A stretch of 64,000 nt of DNA from an uncultured Roseibium sp. (GTDB taxonomy: Bacteria; Pseudomonadota; Alphaproteobacteria; Rhizobiales; Stappiaceae), in NCBI RefSeq assembly GCF_947494555.1, contig NZ_CANLVF010000001.1, positions 1,612,001 to 1,676,000 of the forward strand, in the 5' to 3' direction. Below the pieces are notes generated by a model that saw nothing but the letters and a program-made list of their open reading frames with translations, was not told the origin of the DNA and did no database searches. This document shows positions 60,201 to 64,000 of the stretch, piece by piece. A program made the position numbers and the translations under genes. Position 1 is the first letter of the stretch; the number at the start of each line of letters is the position of its first letter.

Positions 60201-60929
60201 ATGAGACGAACCATTTCTGGAAATCTTCCACTTGGAAAACTTCGGGTAGTTGCCCTTACTGCGCTCGGTTGCCTTTTGGCGTCAGCGGCGGCGAATGCGG
60301 TTACTTATTCCGAAAAGCTTCAGGGAGATCTGGATGCGTTTTATTCGCTGTCCCTGCCGCTTTCCGATGGCTTGAACACCATCAGCGGAACAGCAGGCAT
60401 GTGGCGTTATCTCAGTGGTGAAGTCGATATCGACCACGACACGATCAATTTCTCTGCTGCGCCGGATACGGTAATCAATTCGGCTTTCATAACGGTCTCG
60501 GCAATCCGGCAATCCGGCTTTGTTAAGGACGGCTGGGGACAGGTTCGTATTCAATCAGTTGCGAGCGGTGATGAGGAGCAGTTGAGGTTCGATCTTTTGA
60601 CACCAGCACCGGGTTATTACTACAACTCCGGCATTCCCATAGATCTGCCCGCGAAGTTTGAGCTTCCTATCGGTGCAGCGCTTGCAAGCGCCCAGAATCT
60701 CGGTTCTCCGTTGGATTTCAATTTGTTCTTAAGAGGTGTCGGCAGCGGCGATTTCAAGTTTTCGAGCGTTATTTTCTATGACTATCAAGTCGAGATAGAT
60801 GCGACACTGAAACTTCACACGCCTGTACCGGTACCGGCGGCATTGCCACTTCTCGGCTGTGCCCTGGGGTTGCTGGGTTTAGCGGGCTGGCGCCGCGGAA
60901 AGCGCGCTGCATCGCAAGTAAGTCGTTAG
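60201..60929 (+). CDS. Exported protein with VPLPA-CTERM-like sorting tail (1 of 3)
   Basis: About 242 aa from ATG 60201, which gives a clean signal peptide ('LRVVALTALGCLLASAAANA'); an in-frame GTG at 60141 would add 20 residues before it. The mature part is Ser/Asp/Leu-rich with beta-strand character. The C-terminus reads 'PVPVPAALPLLGCALGLLGL' followed by 'AGWRRGKRAA'. This is a VPxPA-like motif, a hydrophobic helix and a basic tail, the tripartite sorting signal handled by exosortase-type enzymes. The protein would be anchored, cleaved and often glycosylated at the cell surface. No exosortase gene is in the window. Confidence 0.75.
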   Translation: MRRTISGNLPLGKLRVVALTALGCLLASAAANAVTYSEKLQGDLDAFYSLSLPLSDGLNTISGTAGMWRYLSGEVDIDHDTINFSAAPDTVINSAFITVSAIRQSGFVKDGWGQVRIQSVASGDEEQLRFDLLTPAPGYYYNSGIPIDLPAKFELPIGAALASAQNLGSPLDFNLFLRGVGSGDFKFSSVIFYDYQVEIDATLKLHTPVPVPAALPLLGCALGLLGLAGWRRGKRAASQVSR

Positions 60930-61428
60930 TAGCTGCACAGATAGCATCGGCGTTGGTACAAGTGACGAGCGGCGTTCAAGGGAAGGTTGTAAATAGGGGC
61001 AGAAGCTGAACTGCTGAAGGCTCTTGCGGAGTTGATAATGGATTTGTCACCGACGACATTGGACGGGAGTGTTTTGCAACTGTTGCCGACACCACTATGG
61101 AAGGCCAAATGGCACGCGAGCCGCCTTGAATCGTCTAGCTAAGTAGGGATTGTCCTCTAAGGGGGGTAGGCGACGACAAAACAGTACTAACGTCAAAAGC
61201 GATGTTATGTTGATGGTAAGGGCGCAAGCGTGAAGCTGCAATTTATAGCCCCAGAAAAGCCTTTAGGCAGCGGCTTTGACGAGATCTTCATTTGGAGTTT
61301 GAGGTCGGTTTGGGCTGTTTCGCTGGCCGTGGTGTCGCCAATCAAGGCTTCAATGTGCACATATTGCCGGTATAGACTACACGGGTTGAAAGCGGCAGGT
61401 CAGCCGCTTTCATTGATCTCAATCGGCC
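60930..61428. other. 499-bp gap with no supported gene
   Basis: Several short frames on both strands, all under 70 codons with no SD or recognisable motif. It may hold decayed sequence. The flanking proteins converge here, so it would contain their terminators; no strong hairpin with a T-run was seen. Confidence 0.35.
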
Positions 61429-62091
61429 CTATTGGCTGAACTTTTTGCGATAGCCGCATGCCGCACCAAAAAAACAGATTGTGCCTGCTAATAGTGGCAG
61501 CGCAGCAGGCACGGGAACTGGTGTCACAAAACTGAGTGACGCAATGTTTGCCTGAAAGTAATCGACGCCCTTGTCATTCTCGCCAAAAAACCAGAAGTAA
61601 GCATCTTTTTCGTAATCTGAAAGAGCAAGGCTCTTCGGCAATGCTAGGCGATCCAGCAGGTCTAGATTGGAACTAAGAAGAACAATTTGATAGGAAATCA
61701 CATCATATGAGCCGAGAAGGTCCGTGCCGGTGACATGTGCATTCAGGATGATCCCGTCGCCCCAATAGATTGGGTCATCGAAAACCTGGATGTGCGTTAA
61801 ACGATCCGATACTGACGTTCCAAGGAAAGATGCGCTGGTTCGTGCTTCAGGGTTGTCGTAGTCCGCATAGTAGCCGTTGTCATATGTCAACTTTTCCTCA
61901 GGATCATAAGCAAACTGGCCAAATACTTCATCACCGATAGCGGGTGTTCTCAAGCCAACAAAACTCGATGAGCCCGATACTATCTCAGCGGTAAAACTGT
62001 ATGTGACCGGTGCAGAAACTGCCAAATTCGTTAAAGCTAAAAAAGCAAATGCACAAAGCATTAGTCGTATTAGATTCACAATTGCCCCCAA
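61429..62091 (-). CDS. Exported protein with VPLPA-CTERM sorting tail (2 of 3)
   Basis: A 220-aa protein with a signal peptide ('LIRLMLCAFAFLALTNLAVS', cleavage near residue 26), a beta-rich mature domain ('VTYSFTAEIVSGSSSFVGL', 'DEVFGQFAYDPEEKLTYDNG') and the tail 'VPVPAALPLLAGTICFFGAA' followed by 'CGYRKKFSQ'. The mature domain resembles the many VPLPA/PEP-CTERM proteins that begin with 'YxFTGxV...GxF.YD', a common shape in this group. A surface or matrix protein of unknown ligand. It is transcribed toward the first family member. Confidence 0.78.
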   Translation of the reverse strand: MGAIVNLIRLMLCAFAFLALTNLAVSAPVTYSFTAEIVSGSSSFVGLRTPAIGDEVFGQFAYDPEEKLTYDNGYYADYDNPEARTSASFLGTSVSDRLTHIQVFDDPIYWGDGIILNAHVTGTDLLGSYDVISYQIVLLSSNLDLLDRLALPKSLALSDYEKDAYFWFFGENDKGVDYFQANIASLSFVTPVPVPAALPLLAGTICFFGAACGYRKKFSQ

Positions 62092-62551
62092 TGCGTAAGT
62101 AGAATTACAACTTGCAGCACCTCACTAGCGTAATGGTTGCAATGGGTCAAGAGCATTAACTCGCGAAAAAGTTGCGGAATGTCTGAGCGTTTCAGTACTC
62201 AATTCGAGAAGCAAGTTTGCCCGCAAAGAACTCTTTTCTAAAACTACCGAGTCAAGATTCTCGACTGACCCGTCAGCCCTGCTTAATAAGGAGGTTCCGT
62301 CCATAAAAGGCGGCTTGATGCGTGTTTATCTAATAGTTCCTAGTCGGGTCATTCGTACAACGCAATACTGACAACATTACTGTTGAGCCAAAGCCTACAA
62401 AGCATGACGAAAAACGGTTCGATCGAAATAGGCCAAAAAAGAAATAGACCTGATCGTGGCTTTGAGTTTTGACGCAGTTTTTGCGTGCAAGCCACCTTGT
62501 ATCGTTTGACCTTAATAATTGGCCGTCTTTTCAATAACATACAGTATGAAA
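62092..62551. other. 460-bp gap with no supported gene
   Basis: Lies upstream of one leftward gene and downstream of another, so it holds at least one promoter. It is AT-rich, with no hairpin, repeat or small gene I can defend. Confidence 0.35.
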
Positions 62552-63262
62552 TTAACGATTAATTTTGGCGCTAGATCTCTGTCTTCGCCATGCGGACAAG
62601 CCCAAAATACCAATCCCTGCCAAAAGCACTGAGAGTGTCGTCGGCAAGGGGATAGGCGTCACACTTTTTGTGGTCTGCGCGCGCACAGTGTCAAAGGCAG
62701 GTGCGTTACTTGCTTCTCTGAAAACGCGGAACACGAACTCATCAAATCCATCAGCGTCGTGCCACCCATAAATTGCAGGCAGCATCAAACCAATGTTTTC
62801 CGAACCGCTCGAAACCAGGGAGCCTTCAAGCAGCGTGCTCCAGGCAATCGTGTATGGATCTCCGCCGACGACGTTGCCGGTTCCCAAGATCATTTCGAGG
62901 CCGTAAAACAATTCCGCTGACGATGTGCGGATGGTGAATTTACCTTGCACGCCCGTGCCGTACATATAGTTCCCGGTAAATGGCGTTGGTCCGGCGGCAA
63001 TGCCCGGGTGACTGCTACATCCTGCAAATCCGCATCCATTGTTGTTGAAGCTGAGATTGGAACGGGAAAAAGCCATTCCGCCTTCAAAATACGGGTTCTC
63101 AGTCAGCGCCAGGTTGCTCTCAAAATCTGCCATCAGATCAACACTTGAAACCGCCGATCCGGCTCCTTTTGTGAAGACGGTTGCGGCTTGAAGAGATTGA
63201 GAGTTGATGAGTGCCAGCCCGACGAGTGACGTCATCCAGAAAACGAATTTCGAGAAGTACAT
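62552..63262 (-). CDS. Exported protein with PEP-CTERM-like sorting tail (3 of 3)
   Basis: About 236 aa from ATG 63262, preceded by GGGGTGGGC and giving a normal signal peptide ('FVFWMTSLVGLALINSQSLQA'); the frame extends 33 codons further without an SD. The mature part has 'NNNGCGFAGCSSHPG', a close cysteine pair, and beta-strand character. The tail is 'TPIPLPTTLSVLLAGIGILG' followed by 'LSAWRRQRSSAKINR', a P-x-P-x-P motif plus hydrophobic helix plus basic end. Same sorting logic as its two neighbours, but unrelated mature domain. Confidence 0.75.
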   Translation of the reverse strand: MYFSKFVFWMTSLVGLALINSQSLQAATVFTKGAGSAVSSVDLMADFESNLALTENPYFEGGMAFSRSNLSFNNNGCGFAGCSSHPGIAAGPTPFTGNYMYGTGVQGKFTIRTSSAELFYGLEMILGTGNVVGGDPYTIAWSTLLEGSLVSSGSENIGLMLPAIYGWHDADGFDEFVFRVFREASNAPAFDTVRAQTTKSVTPIPLPTTLSVLLAGIGILGLSAWRRQRSSAKINR

Positions 63263-63807
63263 AATGCCCACCCCGATTTGAAGCCTCTGATTATCGTTAA
63301 CACGCATAAAGAGCAAACTCCATATTTTGTGTTCATAGCGTGTGTCTGAGGTGCCTCGCATCCGGGACTGATGGTTTTAGCGAGACTGTTGGCCAACTAA
63401 TGAGAAGGAAACGCTTCAACAGTCTTATGGAGGGATCAGTCAGGGAGCATGGAAAGCGAAAAAAGAGAATAGGAGACAGCAAGTGTTCGAACATGTCCTT
63501 GTTGGTGCCGATGGCCCAAATTCAACCAGTTCATGCGGATTGGAGCGCTCATTGAGCCGCCAGGGCCGTTTGGATTCGGGCCATCCTAAGGGTCTTATCA
63601 ATTGAACCGGACCAGTTGATTTCAGAGCGCGAAAGTCAATGCACAGACTGAGAAAACTGTATGAAAATAAGACAAGAAAACAACGAGTTACTTGTACTAA
63701 CGGACTCTCCTCGTATGACTGGAGCAAAAAGTTGAGCGGCGGCGATTTCTGAGCAACAAAACTTGCGCTATGGAAGGATTTGCGAAATCTCCTGTACAAT
63801 GGGTGAT
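63263..63807. other. Gap before crcB with no supported gene
   Basis: About 545 bp between a leftward gene and crcB. Short overlapping frames on both strands have no SD, motif or composition that would support them. Confidence 0.35.
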
Positions 63808-64000
63808 ATGCAGCCGAAGTTCTTGAAGAATCGGTTGTTTGAACGTAACGGAGACAGCTTGAAACATCTTCTTCTTGTCATGCTCGGCGGTGGCATCGGC
63901 GCCGGGGTGCGGCATCTGGTGGCGCTCCTGACACTGAGGCTCTTCGGTACGGGTTTTCCGGTTGGGACGCTGACCGTCAATGTGGTCGGATCTCTGGTGA
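63808..64000 (+). CDS. crcB: Partial fluoride channel CrcB/Fluc (C-terminus outside window)
   Basis: Open frame to the right edge. Two starts are possible: ATG 63808, or TTG 63859 behind AACGGAGACAGC, the latter matching the usual protein start. The conserved 'LLVMLGGGIGAGVRH' and 'FPVGTLTVNVVGSLV' are the first-helix Gly-rich motif and the 'GT..vN..GS' motif with the pore-lining Asn of the Fluc family. These small dimeric channels export fluoride. No fluoride riboswitch was recognised upstream. Confidence 0.85.
   Translation, partial: MQPKFLKNRLFERNGDSLKHLLLVMLGGGIGAGVRHLVALLTLRLFGTGFPVGTLTVNVVGSLV

Noticed and set aside
60930..61428. Decayed transposase or recombinase remnant
   Set aside because: Short frames on both strands gave no recognisable motif, so the idea cannot be supported beyond the absence of an intact gene.
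63640..63858. Fluoride riboswitch upstream of crcB
   Set aside because: I looked for the conserved pseudoknot-forming motif and could not identify it. The sequence offers only weak local pairing.

Overview
The window reads as a chromosomal segment of an alphaproteobacterium, most likely a marine member of the Hyphomicrobiales (Stappiaceae, Roseibium/Labrenzia type). This is inferred from the protein sequences, the rhizobial-style fused str/S10/spc/alpha ribosomal super-cluster with two tuf genes, the absence of rpmJ between secY and rpsM, the short adenylate kinase and the VPLPA-type sorting tails. No 16S rRNA gene is present to settle it.

Region 1 (1-12.4 kb) is an accessory biosynthetic island. 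Two divergent operons flank an AT-rich regulatory gap (6144-6646). The leftward operon begins with a small peptide gene (113 aa: a leader-like front with a DP...HGLEL...V pattern, then an Ala/Val/Ser-rich tail). It continues with two paralogous glycosyltransferase-like proteins, an ABC exporter whose C39-like domain has lost its catalytic cysteine, an HlyD-type adaptor, and a partial membrane-anchored M23-like peptidase that runs off the left edge. The rightward operon encodes a radical SAM enzyme with a SPASM-like C-terminus, a companion protein that keeps the tail but lacks the CxxxCxxC cluster motif, an APH-fold kinase, a GT-B glycosyltransferase, a third copy of the glycosyltransferase-like family, and an unrecognised protein. 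Together these look like a complete make, decorate and export pathway for a ribosomally made, radical-SAM-modified and probably glycosylated peptide. I do not recognise it as a named class. It stops next to the 3' end of a tRNA-Thr gene.

Region 2 (12.5-16.4 kb) has a tRNA-Thr gene, a degenerate tandem repeat with a 289-bp period, an exported hypothetical protein, rlmB, a PaaI-type thioesterase and a MarR-type regulator with a probable operator at its own start.

Region 3 (16.7-50.1 kb) is the core translation/transcription block: tRNA-Tyr, tRNA-Gly, tuf, tRNA-Trp, secE, nusG, rplK, rplA, rplJ, rplL, rpoB, rpoC, a 97-aa unknown, then rpsL, rpsG, fusA, tuf, rpsJ through rplO, secY, adk, rpsM, rpsK, rpoA and rplQ. 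Leaders, attenuator-like hairpins and terminators divide it into transcription units.

Region 4 (50.2-64 kb) holds a chemoreceptor, a DegP/Do-type periplasmic protease, rarA, a soluble class III nucleotide cyclase, a large patatin-like protein, an unknown 224-aa protein, and three exported proteins with VPLPA/PEP-CTERM-like sorting tails in a gene-poor, AT-richer stretch. The right edge cuts a fluoride channel gene (crcB).
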